Origin: Bauldia sp.
GTDB taxonomy: Bacteria; Pseudomonadota; Alphaproteobacteria; Rhizobiales; Kaistiaceae
Direction of reading: 5' to 3'
NCBI GenBank assembly: GCA_026126025.1
Contig: JAHCJZ010000002.1
Coordinates: forward strand, 1-64,000
DNA: 64,000 bases
Positions within the stretch are counted from its first letter, which is position 1, and the number at the start of each line of letters is the position of its first letter. Under the pieces are notes generated by a model that worked only from the letters and a program-made list of their open reading frames with translations, was not told where the DNA came from and made no database searches. The position numbers were made by a program, and so were the translations under genes. Below are positions 19,723 to 29,067 of the stretch, piece by piece.

Positions 19723-20631
19723 TCAGGCCTTCGCGGCCGAACGCATGCGCGGGTCGGGAACCACCAGGGCATCGCAGGGCAGCGCCGACAGGAGCGCCTT
19801 CGCGGTGCTGCCGATGAGGATGTCGAAGAGGGCGCTGTGGCCGTGGGTGCCGAAGACGATCAGATCGACCGGGTTGTCCTGGACGTATTGGCGCACGAGC
19901 TCGGCCGGGTCGCCGGCCTCTGCATGGACGACGATGCGCCGGCGCCGCTCCTCGTCGAGCCCGGCCTTGGCGAGAAAGACGTTGCCGTCGCTGACCGCCG
20001 CCGCGCGAAGGCCCTCGCGGTAGCTGGCGGGGTCGGCGGCCATGCCCGCCATCGGCGTGTCGAAGGCGTTGAGGAGCGTGATCCGCGCGGCGGGAAAGAA
20101 TGTGACGGCGGTCTTGAGCGCGGCAAGCGCGGCGTCCGAGAAGTCGGTGGCGACGAGGACGTTCCCGTAGGGCCCGTGGGCCCGGTCCTTGACCACGAGC
20201 ACCGGCAGCGCGGCGCGGCGGACGAGGCGGTCGACGGTGTCGCCGAGACCGAACCGGCCGAGCGCCTCGTCGCGCGCGAGGCCGACGACGATCAGCCCGG
20301 CATTGTGCTCGGCGGCGAGACGCAGCACGGTCTCGGCGGGCGTCCCGCGCTCGACGATGGCGGCGATCTTCCGGTCGGCGAAGTCGCGCGCCAGCCGGCG
20401 CTGGGCGATCATCGCCGGATCGTCCTGCCGCCATGAGGGGAGCCGGTGCGTCAGCTCGTTGGCGTAGAAATCGGCGCCCTGCTCCAGCGCGTGGACCGCC
20501 GTCAACTCCGCGCCCCAGCTGGCGGCCAGCGAGCCGGCCCGGTCGAGGGCGCGGTCGCAGCGCGCGCTGAGATCGGTGGCGAGAAGGATGGTGGTGGGCA
20601 GGCCTGGCGCCGCCGCAGTCTCGTCGGTCAT
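19723..20631 (-). CDS. Tandem universal stress protein (UspA family)
   Basis: A 302-residue protein with two Usp domains. Domain 1, TTILLATDLSARCDRALDRA, ends in AGLIVVGLARDEALGRFGLG. Domain 2, GNVLVATDFSDAALAALKTA, ends in LIVFGTHGHSALFDILIGST. The second domain has the full ATP-binding motif G-2x-G-9x-G-S/T; the first is less perfect. The start is the ATG at 20631. Tandem Usp proteins are induced by starvation, hypoxia and energy stress in many proteobacteria. It leads the operon with the Ca2+ ATPase (35-bp gap), DUF1538 pair and P-II-like gene, and lies 130 bp downstream of the phosphoketolase fusion gene, with which it could share a long transcript. Confidence 0.88.
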   Translation of the reverse strand: MTDETAAAPGLPTTILLATDLSARCDRALDRAGSLAASWGAELTAVHALEQGADFYANELTHRLPSWRQDDPAMIAQRRLARDFADRKIAAIVERGTPAETVLRLAAEHNAGLIVVGLARDEALGRFGLGDTVDRLVRRAALPVLVVKDRAHGPYGNVLVATDFSDAALAALKTAVTFFPAARITLLNAFDTPMAGMAADPASYREGLRAAAVSDGNVFLAKAGLDEERRRRIVVHAEAGDPAELVRQYVQDNPVDLIVFGTHGHSALFDILIGSTAKALLSALPCDALVVPDPRMRSAAKA

Positions 20632-20761
20632 GTTCGTGCCCTCGTCCCGCTTTGCTGTTCGTCCATCTAGAAACACGATGGCGGCGTTGTCACCCTCACC
20701 CGCCGCGCCTGGCCCCCTCCGGCGGCCCGGCGCGTCAATGTGAAGCGACGCCGCGCGCCGG

Positions 20762-23700
20762 TCACCGGCCGCCCGGCCATCGCCAGTCGCGGACCTCGGG
20801 CAGGTCCTCGCCATAGGTCCGGATGTAGCGCCGGTGCTCGGCGAGCTTCTCGTCCATCGCGCCGGGCACGTGGGCGGCGCGTTCCTTCAGTCCGGGCACG
20901 CGCTCGATCACGTCCTTGACCAGGCTGAAGCGGTCGAGCCCGTTGAGGACGGCCATGTCCAGCGGCGTCGTGGTGGTGCCCTCCTCGCGATAGCCGCGGA
21001 CGTGGAGGTTGCCGTGATTGCGGCGCCGATAGGTGAGCCGGTGAATGAGCCAGGGATAGCCGTGATAGGCGAAGAGGATCGGGCGCCCGGTGGTGAAGAG
21101 GCGGTCGAAGGCATCGTCGGCGAGGCCGTGGGGATGATCCTCCTGCGGCCGCAGCCGCATCAGGTCGACGACGTTGACGACGCGGATCTTCAGGTCCGGG
21201 ATCATGGCGCGCAGGATCGCGACCGCGGCCAGCGTCTCCATGGTCGGAACGTCGCCGGCGCAGGCCATGACGATGTCCGGCTCGCCGCCGGCGTCATTGG
21301 AGGCGAAGTCGAAGATGCCGACGCCTGCCGCGAAATGACGCCTAGCCTCGTCGAGGCTCAGCCATTGCGGCTCGGGCTGCTTGCCGGCGACGATGACGTT
21401 GACGACGTGCCGGGTGCGCAGCACGTGGTCGAGCGTGACGACGAGCGTGTTGGCGTCGGGCGGCAGATAGACGCGCACAACCTCGGGCTTCTTGTTCATG
21501 ACGAGGTCGATGAAGCCGGGATCCTGGTGGCTGAAGCCGTTGTGATCCTGCCGCCAGACATGGCTGGTGAGGAGGTAGTTGAGCGACGCCACCGGCTTCC
21601 GCCACGCCACCTCGCGCGACACGTCGAGCCATTTGGCGTGCTGGTTGAACATCGAATCGACGATGTGCGCGAACGCCTCGTAGGTCGAGAAGAAGCCGTG
21701 GCGGCCGGTGAGGAGATAGCCCTCCAGCCAGCCCTGGCAGGTGTGCTCGGAGAGGATCTCCATCACCCGGCCGTCCGGCGCGAGATGGTCGTCGCCGGGC
21801 AGGCGTTCGGCGAGCCAGGTGCGGGCCGTCACCTCGAACAGCGCGCCGAGGCGGTTCGACGCGGTCTCGTCGGGGCCGAAGACGCGGAAGTTCCGCCGGT
21901 CCGCGTTGAGCCGCATGACATCGCGGAGGAACGTCCCCACCACGCGCGTCGACTCGAACATCGTGACGCCCGGGGCCGGAACCGCTACCGCGTGGTCCTC
22001 GACCGCGGGGAGGACGAGATCCTGCAGGAGCAGGCCGCCATTGGCGTGGGGGGTCATGCCCATGCGCCGGTCGCCGTCGGGGGCGAGGCGGCGGAGTTCC
22101 GGCCGCAGCGCGCCGGCCTCATCAAACAGCTCGTGCGGCCTGTAGCTGCGCAGCCAGTCCTCCAGCAGCTTGAGATGGCCGGGATTGGTGCGCACCTCGC
22201 CGAACGGCACCTGATGCGAGCGCCAGGTGCCCTCGGTCGGAAGGCCGTCCACTTCCTTCGGCCCGGTCCAGCCCTTCGGCGTCACCAGCACGATCATCGG
22301 CCAGGCCGGCCGTTCTGGCTCCCCGCCGGCGCGCGCCTTGGCCTGGATCGCGCGGATCGTCGTGACCGCGCGATCCAGCGCGTCCGCCATCGCCCGATGC
22401 ATCATCGCCGGCTCGTCGCCCTCGACGAAGACCGGCGCATAGCCATTGCCGCGCATCAGGTCGGCGAGCTCGTCGCGGCCGATGCGGGCGAGCACGGTGG
22501 GGTTGGCGATCTTGTAGCCGTTGAGATGGAGGATCGGCAGCACCGCGCCATCGGTCGCCGGGTTGAGGAATTTCGTGCCGTGCCATGAGGCGGCGAGCGG
22601 GCCGGTCTCGGCCTCGCCGTCGCCGACGACGCAGGCGACGATCAGCTCGGGGTTGTCGAAGGCGGCGCCGAAGGCGTGCGACAGCGCGTAGCCGAGCTCG
22701 CCGCCCTCATGGATCGAGCCTGGCGTCTCGGGCGCGCAATGGCTGGGGATGCCGCCGGGGAAAGAGAACTGGCGGAAGAGCTTGCGCAGCCCGTCCTCGT
22801 CGCCCCCGATGTCGGGATAGAGCTCGGAATAGGTCCCTTCGAGATAGGTCGCCGCCACCAGCGCCGGTCCGCCATGACCGGGGCCGGTGATGTAGAGGAC
22901 GTCGAGATCGCGGGCGCGGATGATGCGGTTGAGATGGGCGTAGATGAAGCTGAGGCCGGGCGACGTGCCCCAATGGCCGAGGAGGCGCGGCTTGACGTGC
23001 TCCGGCTTGAGCGGCTCGCGCAGCAGCGGATTGTCGAGGAGGTAGATCTGGCCGACCGACAGATAATTCGCCGCGCGCCACCACGCGTCGATCGCCGCCA
23101 GCTCATCGTCGGCAAGGCTGCCGGCCGCGCCGTTGGCGACGTCGGCGACCGCAGCAATCAGGGCATCTTCCGACATGGCGAACTTCTCCACCCCTTCCTT
23201 CACCAGCGTCTCGTCGATCTCGGCAAGATCGATGCCGATCGCCGCCAGCCCGGCAAGGGCCGCCGCGGCGGCCGCCGCATCCGCTGTGACGGCCGCCTCG
23301 ACGCGCCCGTGGTTGAGGAACGCGTCGAGGGTCTTGCGCGGCAGCGTCGCGATCGTGCCCGGCAGCGCCAGCGCCTCGACATAGCGCGTGTCGGGATAGG
23401 CGTCGTCCTTGACGCCCATGCTGGCCCAGAGGAGCCGCTGCGGCGCGGCGCCGCTGCTTGCCAGCGCCTGCCAGCGCGGCGATTCCAGAAGCGCCTGCAG
23501 CCGGGCGTAGGCGAGATGGGCGAGGCTGATGGCTGCCTTCCCACGCAGCGTGTCGCCCTCGCCCCGGTCGGCAATGCGGCGGTCGACGTGGTCGTCGATG
23601 CGGCTGATGAAGAAGCTGGCGACGCTGCGCAAACCGGCCAGCGATTGCCCTGCGGCGACCCGGTCCTCAAGCCCGGCGATGTAGGCTTCGGCGACCTGCT

Positions 23701-24211
23701 GGTAGCGGTCGAGCCCGAAGATCAGCGTGACGTTGACGCTGATTCCGGCCGCGGTCAGCCGGCGGATCGCGGACAGGCCCGCGCGGGTCGCCGGCACCTT
23801 GATGAATATGTTCGGCCGGGCGAGCGCCGCCGAGAGACGCTTGCCCTCGGCGACCGTGGCGTCGGCGTCGTCCGCAAGCCGCGGCGACACCTCGATGCTG
23901 ACGAAGCCGTCTTCCCCTCCCGAGCGGTCGAAGGCGGGGTGGAAAAGATCGGCGGCGGCCGCCACGTCGGCCATCGCCAGCCGCTCGGCGATGGCGCGCG
24001 GGGCTAGCCCTTGCGCGGCGAGCTCGCGGATTTCGGGTTCGTAGGCGTCGGAGCCGCTGACGGCCCGATGGACGATGGTCGGGTTCGACGTGACCCCGGC
24101 GAGCCCCTCCCCGATCAGCCGGGCAAGCGCGCCCGACGCGATCAGCGGGCGGCTGATGTCGTCCAGCCAGACCGACTGCCCGATCCTGCGCAGCGCACCA
24201 AGTGTGGGCAC
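20762..24211 (-). CDS. Transaldolase-phosphoketolase fusion enzyme
   Basis: A 1149-residue fusion with GTG start at 24211 (GGAGGA, 7-nt spacing). Residues 1 to about 360 are a transaldolase of the mycobacterial/cyanobacterial type: [16 protein letters not shown] near 39, Schiff-base Lys138 in [12 protein letters not shown], and [18 protein letters not shown] near 265. From about 366 the chain is a complete phosphoketolase (about 784 residues): [30 protein letters not shown], the thiamine-diphosphate motif [21 protein letters not shown], and a full C-terminal part. Transaldolase interconverts S7P+G3P and E4P+F6P. Phosphoketolase splits X5P or F6P to acetyl-phosphate. An in-frame ATG at 23176 with GGAG upstream might give extra phosphoketolase alone, though that Met lies in the normal transaldolase C-terminus. 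No stop or indel at the junction. Confidence 0.93.
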   Translation of the reverse strand: MPTLGALRRIGQSVWLDDISRPLIASGALARLIGEGLAGVTSNPTIVHRAVSGSDAYEPEIRELAAQGLAPRAIAERLAMADVAAAADLFHPAFDRSGGEDGFVSIEVSPRLADDADATVAEGKRLSAALARPNIFIKVPATRAGLSAIRRLTAAGISVNVTLIFGLDRYQQVAEAYIAGLEDRVAAGQSLAGLRSVASFFISRIDDHVDRRIADRGEGDTLRGKAAISLAHLAYARLQALLESPRWQALASSGAAPQRLLWASMGVKDDAYPDTRYVEALALPGTIATLPRKTLDAFLNHGRVEAAVTADAAAAAAALAGLAAIGIDLAEIDETLVKEGVEKFAMSEDALIAAVADVANGAAGSLADDELAAIDAWWRAANYLSVGQIYLLDNPLLREPLKPEHVKPRLLGHWGTSPGLSFIYAHLNRIIRARDLDVLYITGPGHGGPALVAATYLEGTYSELYPDIGGDEDGLRKLFRQFSFPGGIPSHCAPETPGSIHEGGELGYALSHAFGAAFDNPELIVACVVGDGEAETGPLAASWHGTKFLNPATDGAVLPILHLNGYKIANPTVLARIGRDELADLMRGNGYAPVFVEGDEPAMMHRAMADALDRAVTTIRAIQAKARAGGEPERPAWPMIVLVTPKGWTGPKEVDGLPTEGTWRSHQVPFGEVRTNPGHLKLLEDWLRSYRPHELFDEAGALRPELRRLAPDGDRRMGMTPHANGGLLLQDLVLPAVEDHAVAVPAPGVTMFESTRVVGTFLRDVMRLNADRRNFRVFGPDETASNRLGALFEVTARTWLAERLPGDDHLAPDGRVMEILSEHTCQGWLEGYLLTGRHGFFSTYEAFAHIVDSMFNQHAKWLDVSREVAWRKPVASLNYLLTSHVWRQDHNGFSHQDPGFIDLVMNKKPEVVRVYLPPDANTLVVTLDHVLRTRHVVNVIVAGKQPEPQWLSLDEARRHFAAGVGIFDFASNDAGGEPDIVMACAGDVPTMETLAAVAILRAMIPDLKIRVVNVVDLMRLRPQEDHPHGLADDAFDRLFTTGRPILFAYHGYPWLIHRLTYRRRNHGNLHVRGYREEGTTTTPLDMAVLNGLDRFSLVKDVIERVPGLKERAAHVPGAMDEKLAEHRRYIRTYGEDLPEVRDWRWPGGR

Positions 24212-24307
24212 GGCGTCGTCCTCCGTTTGCAGCGGCGATCCTCGGCGGACTCGCTCGGTGTGCCAAGCGCTCAGACTGCTTCTTGTTCCGCGGCGTGGCA
24301 TCTGCCG

Positions 24308-24321
24308 TTGATGCGCGTCAA
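24308..24321. promoter_or_regulatory. FNR/ANR-type box before the fusion enzyme gene
   Basis: TTGATGCGCGTCAA has one mismatch to TTGAT-N4-ATCAA and matches the common TTGAT-N4-GTCAA variant of FnrN/FixK sites. It is 97 bp upstream of the GTG at 24211, in a 127-bp gene-free gap, so this gene likely has its own oxygen-responsive promoter. Confidence 0.6.
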
Positions 24322-24338
24322 AGGCGGCGCGTTGAGGT

Positions 24339-24707
24339 TCAGTCGCCGACCCAGCGGATGACGAGGAGGGCGAGGCCCGCGAACATGACGCTGCCGAAGA
24401 AGCGGAAGGTGTAGCGGGTGGCGCGTTCGGGAAGGAAGGTGTCGAACGCATGGCCGCCGGTCGTCGCGCCATAGGAGCGGGCCAGCGTCGTCAGCGGGCA
24501 TTTGAAACCGTAGCCGGCAAACACCGCCGACTCGATCGCCAGGAGGCCGAGCGCCACCCACAGCCACGTCCCCTGCCGGCCGGTGATGCCGGCATAGAGG
24601 ACGACGAAGGTGGACGCCGCCATCACGACGTAGATGGCAGTGTGGACGGCGCGGACCAGCGCCAGGCGTCTCGCGAGTGTGCTGGTGTCCGCTCCGTCAA
24701 CAGCCAT
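24339..24707 (-). CDS. Small integral membrane protein with a CPLT motif
   Basis: A 122-residue protein with about four predicted TM helices: [44 protein letters not shown] and TYRFF-like [17 protein letters not shown] short loop reads [16 protein letters not shown]. The CPLT motif recalls the DUF2784 family of small membrane proteins, but the match is too short to assert. It starts 4 bp after the stop of the SHOCT-like gene, so it belongs to the arginine deiminase transcript. The function is unknown; conservation of this neighbour with ADI genes would suggest a role under oxygen limitation. Confidence 0.55.
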   Translation of the reverse strand: MAVDGADTSTLARRLALVRAVHTAIYVVMAASTFVVLYAGITGRQGTWLWVALGLLAIESAVFAGYGFKCPLTTLARSYGATTGGHAFDTFLPERATRYTFRFFGSVMFAGLALLVIRWVGD

Positions 24708-24711
24708 GAGC

Positions 24712-24954
24712 CTACTCGACCGAAACGACCGTCTTCTCGCCTTTGACGTGATCCTCGACCGCCGCGATCTCGCCGCGGAAATCCGGATTCTCCGACAGGC
24801 GGACGATCTCCTCGAGATCGACGCCGTCCTCCTTCAACGCGGCAGCGGCGCTCTTCGGCACCAGGCTCGACGCGATCCTGAGGATGCCAAGGGGAATCCG
24901 GATCGTGGTCCTGGGTTCCGTGCCCTTCGTCACGCGCACAACGAGGTTGGTCAT
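24712..24954 (-). CDS. Small SHOCT-like domain protein
   Basis: An 80-residue soluble protein: TNLVVRVTKGTEPRTTIRIP, then LGILRIASSLVPKSAAAALK, then a VDLEEIVRLSENPDFRGEIA helix-turn and an acidic strand AAVEDHVKGEKTVVSVE. The order (short strand, I-P-L-G/R helix, DLEEI, EVED-x-E strand) resembles SHOCT-like/DUF2089-type C-terminal modules found as small stand-alone proteins. It begins 94 bp after arcB and precedes the small membrane protein by 4 bp. The role is unknown; it may be a protein-interaction or oligomerisation module. Confidence 0.55.
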   Translation of the reverse strand: MTNLVVRVTKGTEPRTTIRIPLGILRIASSLVPKSAAAALKEDGVDLEEIVRLSENPDFRGEIAAVEDHVKGEKTVVSVE

Positions 24955-25048
24955 GGTTCTCTCCGTCGAAAGCGGGAGCTTCAGCCAATCACCGGTCGGT
25001 GCGGCCCACCTTGACCGGGCGCAAATAGCTCCGCCAGCGCGGCTGCGT

Positions 25049-26050
25049 TCACGAGCCGATCGTCGCGACCAGGATCGCCTTGATGGTGTGCATGCGGTTC
25101 TCGGCCTGGTCGAAGACGACCGATTGCCGACCTTCGAAGACCTCTTCGGTGACCTCCATGCAATCGAGCCCGAAACGCTCGCCGATCCGCGCGCCGATCT
25201 CCGTGTCGCGGTTGTGCAAGGCCGGCAGGCAATGCATGAACTTGGTGTGCGGCCGACCCGAGGCACCCATCAGCGCCGCGGTCACGCGGTAGGGTTCGAG
25301 AAGCCGGATGCGCTCCTCCCACAGCTCCTCCGGTTCGCCCATCGACAGCCACACGTCGGTGTAGATGTAGTCGACGCCGCGGACCGCCTCCTCGGGATCC
25401 TCGGTGAGGGTCAGCGTCCCGCCGGTTTCCGCGCCCATCGCCTGCAGCTGCGCGACCTGCGCGGCGTCGGGCCACAGGCTCCGCGGCCCACCGAGGCGGA
25501 CGTCGACACCGAGGCGCACGCCCGCCAGGGCCAGCGACATGGCGACGTTGTTGCGCACGTCGCCGACGAAGGCCACCGACAGGTCGGAGAGGTGGCGGTG
25601 GGTGAACTCCCGCATCGTCATGTAGTCGGCGAGCGCCTGGGTCGGGTGAAAGGCGTCGGTGAGGCCGTTATAGACCGGCACGCCGGCATTGGCGGCAAGG
25701 ATCTCGGCGTCGCGCTGCGCATAGCCGCGGAACTCGATCGCGTCGTATAGCCGGCCGAGCACCCGGGCGGTGTCGCGGATCGATTCCTTCTTGCCGATCT
25801 GGCTGCCGCTCGGGCCGAGATAGGTGACATGCGCGCCCTGGTCATAGGCCGCGACCTCAAACCCGGTGCGAGTGCGGGTGGAGTCCTTCTCGAAGATCAG
25901 CGCGATGGTCCGGCCGCGCAGCAGCTGCCGCTCGGTGCCGGCGAGGCGCGCCGCCTTCAGCTCGGCGGCAAGGCGCAGCAACAGCCGGAGCTCCGACGGC
26001 GAGAAGTCGGCCAGCGTCAGCACATGGCGGCCACGCAGATTCACGGGCAT
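25049..26050 (-). CDS. arcB: Ornithine carbamoyltransferase (catabolic, ArcB-like)
   Basis: A 333-residue cytoplasmic enzyme. The start is the ATG at 26050, 17 bp after the arginine deiminase stop, with GGGAG upstream. The carbamoyl-phosphate loop [13 protein letters not shown] (STRTRT, 57-62), then [12 protein letters not shown], and the ornithine-binding [12 protein letters not shown] (His273, Cys274) are all present. In the deiminase pathway it phosphorolyses citrulline to ornithine and carbamoyl phosphate. The long ArcB-type spacing and insertion around [13 protein letters not shown], and the position between arcA and accessory genes, support the catabolic rather than the biosynthetic (ArgF) role. 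Confidence 0.93.
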   Translation of the reverse strand: MPVNLRGRHVLTLADFSPSELRLLLRLAAELKAARLAGTERQLLRGRTIALIFEKDSTRTRTGFEVAAYDQGAHVTYLGPSGSQIGKKESIRDTARVLGRLYDAIEFRGYAQRDAEILAANAGVPVYNGLTDAFHPTQALADYMTMREFTHRHLSDLSVAFVGDVRNNVAMSLALAGVRLGVDVRLGGPRSLWPDAAQVAQLQAMGAETGGTLTLTEDPEEAVRGVDYIYTDVWLSMGEPEELWEERIRLLEPYRVTAALMGASGRPHTKFMHCLPALHNRDTEIGARIGERFGLDCMEVTEEVFEGRQSVVFDQAENRMHTIKAILVATIGS

Positions 26051-26067
26051 GGCGTCAAACTCCCTGG

Positions 26068-27279
26068 CTAGAGCGGATCGCGCAGCAGCGGGCAGCTCAT
26101 GCAATGGCCGCCGCCGCGCCCGCGGCTGAGCTCCGACCCCGGTACCGTGATCACCTCGACGCCGGCGCGGCGCAGCAGCGTGTTGGTGTGGACGTTGCGG
26201 TCGTAGCCGATGACGACGCCGGGACGCACGGCGAGGACGTTGTTGCCGTCATCCCACTGCTCCCGCTCGGCCTCCCAGCTGTCGCCGCCGGTCGTAACGG
26301 TCCGCAGCTTACGAAGGCCGAGGGCGCCGGCGACCACGTCGAGGAAGGGCGCCTTCTCCTCCACCACATCGAGGCCGGCGACGTTGTCGCCGGGGACGAT
26401 GGTGAAGGTGCGCAGGCCCTCGACCACCGGCGGGTAGCAGGTGACGAGGTCGCGGTCGCAGAAGGTGAACACCGTATCGAGATGCATGCTGGCGCGCTCG
26501 CGCGGCATCAGGGCCGCGATCACGCGCTTCGCCTGCCCCGACGCGAACAGCGCATTGGCCAGCGCGTCGACCGCCTGCGGCGTGCTGCGCTCGCCCATCC
26601 CGACCAGCACCACGCCGTCGCCGACCGGCATGACGTCGCCGCCTTCGATCGAGCCGGGGATCGGCGCATCGGCGGAAGAGAGCCGCTGCGAACCGGCGAA
26701 GCGCGGATGGAAGCGATGGATCGCCTCGATGTGCAGCACTTCGGGCCGGCGCACCGGCCAGTACATCGCCGACATCACCACCCGGTCGTAGACCGCGAAG
26801 GAGGAGTCGCGGGTGAAGAGCTGGTTGGGCAGCGGCGCGAGGATGAAGTCCTCCTCGCCGAGCGCCGCACCGAGGAGCCCCTTCGGCGCGAAAGGCAGCT
26901 CGGCGCGGGCGATGCCGCCGAGGAGGCGGCCGGCGAGCTCCACCGGGTCCATCTCGTCCAGCCAGGAGCGGAGCTCGGTCATCATGCCGAGGCCGATCAG
27001 GCCGGCGTCGAGGCGGCGATCGAGCAGCCAGTCCTGCGCCTCCTCGATCGCCATGGTCTCGGCAAGGAGGCCGGTCAGCTCTAGGACCTCGACGCCCTGC
27101 GCGGCGAGGGTATCGACGAAGGCGTCGTGTTCCTGCCGCGCCCTCGCCACCCACAGCACATCGTCGAAGAGGAAGCCGCGGCAATTGCCGGGCGTCAGCC
27201 GGCGGAGCGCGAGGTCGGGCCGCTGGACCAGAACGGTCCTGAGCCGCCCGACCTCGGAGTGAACCGCGAACCGATTCAT
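26068..27279 (-). CDS. arcA: Arginine deiminase
   Basis: A 403-residue enzyme hydrolysing L-arginine to citrulline and ammonia. Family motifs appear in order: [35 protein letters not shown] (GGD), [20 protein letters not shown] (catalytic His/Asp region), and the C-terminal [17 protein letters not shown] with the nucleophilic Cys393. The length is normal for the family. It starts 7 bp after the transporter stop and is followed 17 bp later by arcB, so the order is transporter-arcA-arcB. The reaction is the entry step of fermentative arginine use, and its ammonia also buffers acid. Confidence 0.95.
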   Translation of the reverse strand: MNRFAVHSEVGRLRTVLVQRPDLALRRLTPGNCRGFLFDDVLWVARARQEHDAFVDTLAAQGVEVLELTGLLAETMAIEEAQDWLLDRRLDAGLIGLGMMTELRSWLDEMDPVELAGRLLGGIARAELPFAPKGLLGAALGEEDFILAPLPNQLFTRDSSFAVYDRVVMSAMYWPVRRPEVLHIEAIHRFHPRFAGSQRLSSADAPIPGSIEGGDVMPVGDGVVLVGMGERSTPQAVDALANALFASGQAKRVIAALMPRERASMHLDTVFTFCDRDLVTCYPPVVEGLRTFTIVPGDNVAGLDVVEEKAPFLDVVAGALGLRKLRTVTTGGDSWEAEREQWDDGNNVLAVRPGVVIGYDRNVHTNTLLRRAGVEVITVPGSELSRGRGGGHCMSCPLLRDPL

Positions 27280-27286
27280 CGCCGGC

Positions 27287-28744
27287 TCACAGCGGGCTGA
27301 TCGTGCCGTCGATCATCAGCCACGCCGCGACCACGGCAGCGGCGACGAGGCCGATCGCAAGGAGGATCTCGAAGAAGGTGAAGGACCGCTGCCGCTGCTC
27401 GTTGCGCGCCCAGATATAAACCGCGATGCCCGGCGCGTAGAGGAGCGCGCACATCAGGAGATATTGCGGCCCGGCGGCATAGACCAGCCACGCGCCGTAG
27501 ATCGTGGCGACGAGCCCGACGGCAATGTCGCCGCCGCGGCGTTCGCCGGCGCGATAGGCCTCGCCGGTGAGGCCGAGCTTCGCCGCATAGGCGCCGGTGA
27601 AGACATAGGGGACGAGGATCGCGGTCGAGGCGATGTAGAACAGGCCCTGATAGGTGCTCTCGGCGAAATAGGCGAACACCAGGAAGAGCTGGACCAGGAG
27701 GTTGGTGACCCACAGCGAGAGGATCGGCGTCTTGCTGACATTCTCGCGCGCGAAGACGCGCGGCATCGTGCCGTCCTTCGCCGCGGCATAGGGGATCTCG
27801 GCGGCGAAGATGGTCCAGGCGAGGAAGGCGCCGAGCACCGAGACGATCAGCGCGAGGTTGATGAGGATGGCGCCCCATTCGCCGACCACCGCCTCCATGA
27901 CGCCGGCGACCGACGGGTTGGGCAGCTCGGCGAGCTCCGCCTGGGTCAGCGTGCCGTAGGACAGCACCGACACCAGCGCATAGAGCACGAGGCAGAACAG
28001 GAAGCCGTACATCGTGGCGCGGCCGATGTCGGACCGCTTCTTCGCCCGGCCGGACACTACGCTCGCGCCCTCGACGCCGATGAACACCCACAGGGTGACG
28101 AGCATGGTGCTGCGCATCTGCTCGAAGACGCTGCCGAGCCCGTCGCCCGACCAGTTGAGGCTGAAGACGTCCGACTTGAAGCCGACGATGACCACCATCA
28201 CGAAGAGGACGATGGGGGCGAGCTTGGCGATCGTGGTGACGAGGTTGACCAGCGCGGCCTGGCGCACGCCGGCGGCGATGAGGGCGTGGATCGCCCACAG
28301 CATCACCGAGGCGCCGATGACGGCGGCGAGCGTGTTGCCCTCGCCGAAGATGTCGAAGAAATAGCCGACCGCTCCGAACAGCACGACGGCGTAGGAGACG
28401 TTGCCGATCCAGGCCGACAGCCAGTAGCCCCACGCGCTGTTGAAGCCGATGAACGGGCCGAAGCCGGCGCGGGCATAAGCGTAGGGACCGGCGTTGAGCT
28501 CAGGCTGGCGCTGCGCCAGCCGGACATAGACCAGCGCCAGGGCCGCGATGCCGATGCCGGTGACGACCCAGCCAAGGAGCACCGCGAGCACGCCGGCGCC
28601 CGCGGCCATGTTCTGGGGCAGCGAGAAGACGCCGGCGCCGACCATCGAGCCGACGACAAGGGCGGTCAGCGCAGGCAGCCCGAGCACCCGCTCCTTCATC
28701 GAGGATCGCGTTGCCGGCTCGCCGGCCAGATCGATCGAAGCCAT
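27287..28744 (-). CDS. arcD: Arginine:ornithine antiporter (APC superfamily)
   Basis: A 485-residue membrane protein of the APC basic amino acid/polyamine antiporter family. [22 protein letters not shown] is the TM1 signature with the GxG substrate loop. [17 protein letters not shown] in TM3 and [21 protein letters not shown] in the middle are typical of ArcD/YdgI-type arginine antiporters; about 12-13 TM helices follow. The start is the ATG at 28744, preceded by GGAGGAAGAGG. Exchange of external arginine for internal ornithine costs no energy and feeds arcA. It heads the ADI transcript under a perfect FNR-type box 64 bp upstream. Confidence 0.88.
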   Translation of the reverse strand: MASIDLAGEPATRSSMKERVLGLPALTALVVGSMVGAGVFSLPQNMAAGAGVLAVLLGWVVTGIGIAALALVYVRLAQRQPELNAGPYAYARAGFGPFIGFNSAWGYWLSAWIGNVSYAVVLFGAVGYFFDIFGEGNTLAAVIGASVMLWAIHALIAAGVRQAALVNLVTTIAKLAPIVLFVMVVIVGFKSDVFSLNWSGDGLGSVFEQMRSTMLVTLWVFIGVEGASVVSGRAKKRSDIGRATMYGFLFCLVLYALVSVLSYGTLTQAELAELPNPSVAGVMEAVVGEWGAILINLALIVSVLGAFLAWTIFAAEIPYAAAKDGTMPRVFARENVSKTPILSLWVTNLLVQLFLVFAYFAESTYQGLFYIASTAILVPYVFTGAYAAKLGLTGEAYRAGERRGGDIAVGLVATIYGAWLVYAAGPQYLLMCALLYAPGIAVYIWARNEQRQRSFTFFEILLAIGLVAAAVVAAWLMIDGTISPL

Positions 28745-28807
28745 CGCCCTCTTCCTCCGTCCCGGGACAAGCGATTCAGCGAATACAGTGTACTGCGCCG
28801 GATGTGC

Positions 28808-28821
28808 TTGATCCAGATCAA
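28808..28821. promoter_or_regulatory. Perfect FNR/ANR box of the arc operon
   Basis: TTGATCCAGATCAA is an exact match to the FNR/ANR consensus TTGAT-N4-ATCAA. It lies 64 bp upstream of the arcD ATG. Reading leftward, 22 bases separate it from TATTCG (28780-28785), the spacing of a class II FNR-activated promoter (site centred near -41.5). Confidence 0.82.
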
Positions 28822-29067
28822 GGCTCGGAAGGTTACATGCATGCAATGGTACTATGCGGAGGTAATGACTCCTCTGAAAGCTCGGCGGCTGCTCACTCCG
28901 CCCGCGTCAGCTCTTCGGCCCTCTTTCGTCATTCCGGCGAAGGCCGGAATCCAGAGCCACATGCTCCTGCCTTCGTGTGGTCCTGGACCCCGGCCTTCGC
29001 CGGGGTGACGAGATATTGAACGGGTGGTTGGCGCGCGGTTGAGTCCGCGCCCGAGGCGGGGTCTGGC
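28822..29067. other. Gene-free stretch between arcD promoter and arcC
   Basis: With the arcD promoter this makes a 323-bp gap without a gene between arcD and arcC. It contains the FNR box at its left and a dispersed palindromic repeat at 28928-29012. No credible small gene is seen. Confidence 0.6.
28928..29012. repeat. Dispersed palindromic repeat, copy 1
   Basis: An 85-bp element beginning GTCATTCCGGCGAAGGCCGG and ending with CCCCGGCCTTCGCCGGGG and TGACGAG. It holds two GC-rich palindromes about 50 bp apart. A second copy, with only scattered base differences, is at 63068-63152 in the same orientation. This REP/RPE-like element type is common between genes in alphaproteobacteria. Confidence 0.85.

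Noticed and set aside
19688-20434. N-terminal extension of the Ca2+ ATPase frame
   Set aside because: The extension overlaps the universal stress protein gene in another frame and is Arg/Pro-rich. The GTG at 19687 has a proper ribosome site.
23174-23176. Separate start of phosphoketolase inside the fusion
   Set aside because: An in-frame ATG with GGAG exists, but it falls in the conserved transaldolase C-terminal helix and there is no stop before it, so I keep one fused gene. A minor internal product stays possible.
25011-25024. TTGAC-N4-CGCAA as an FNR site before the SHOCT-like gene
   Set aside because: Two mismatches in the right half and no independent sign of a promoter. The gene can be served by the arc promoter.
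27464-29008. Rightward open frame opposite arcD running through the FNR box region
   Set aside because: Antisense to the antiporter. The tail runs through the promoter and the dispersed repeat and shows no family motif.
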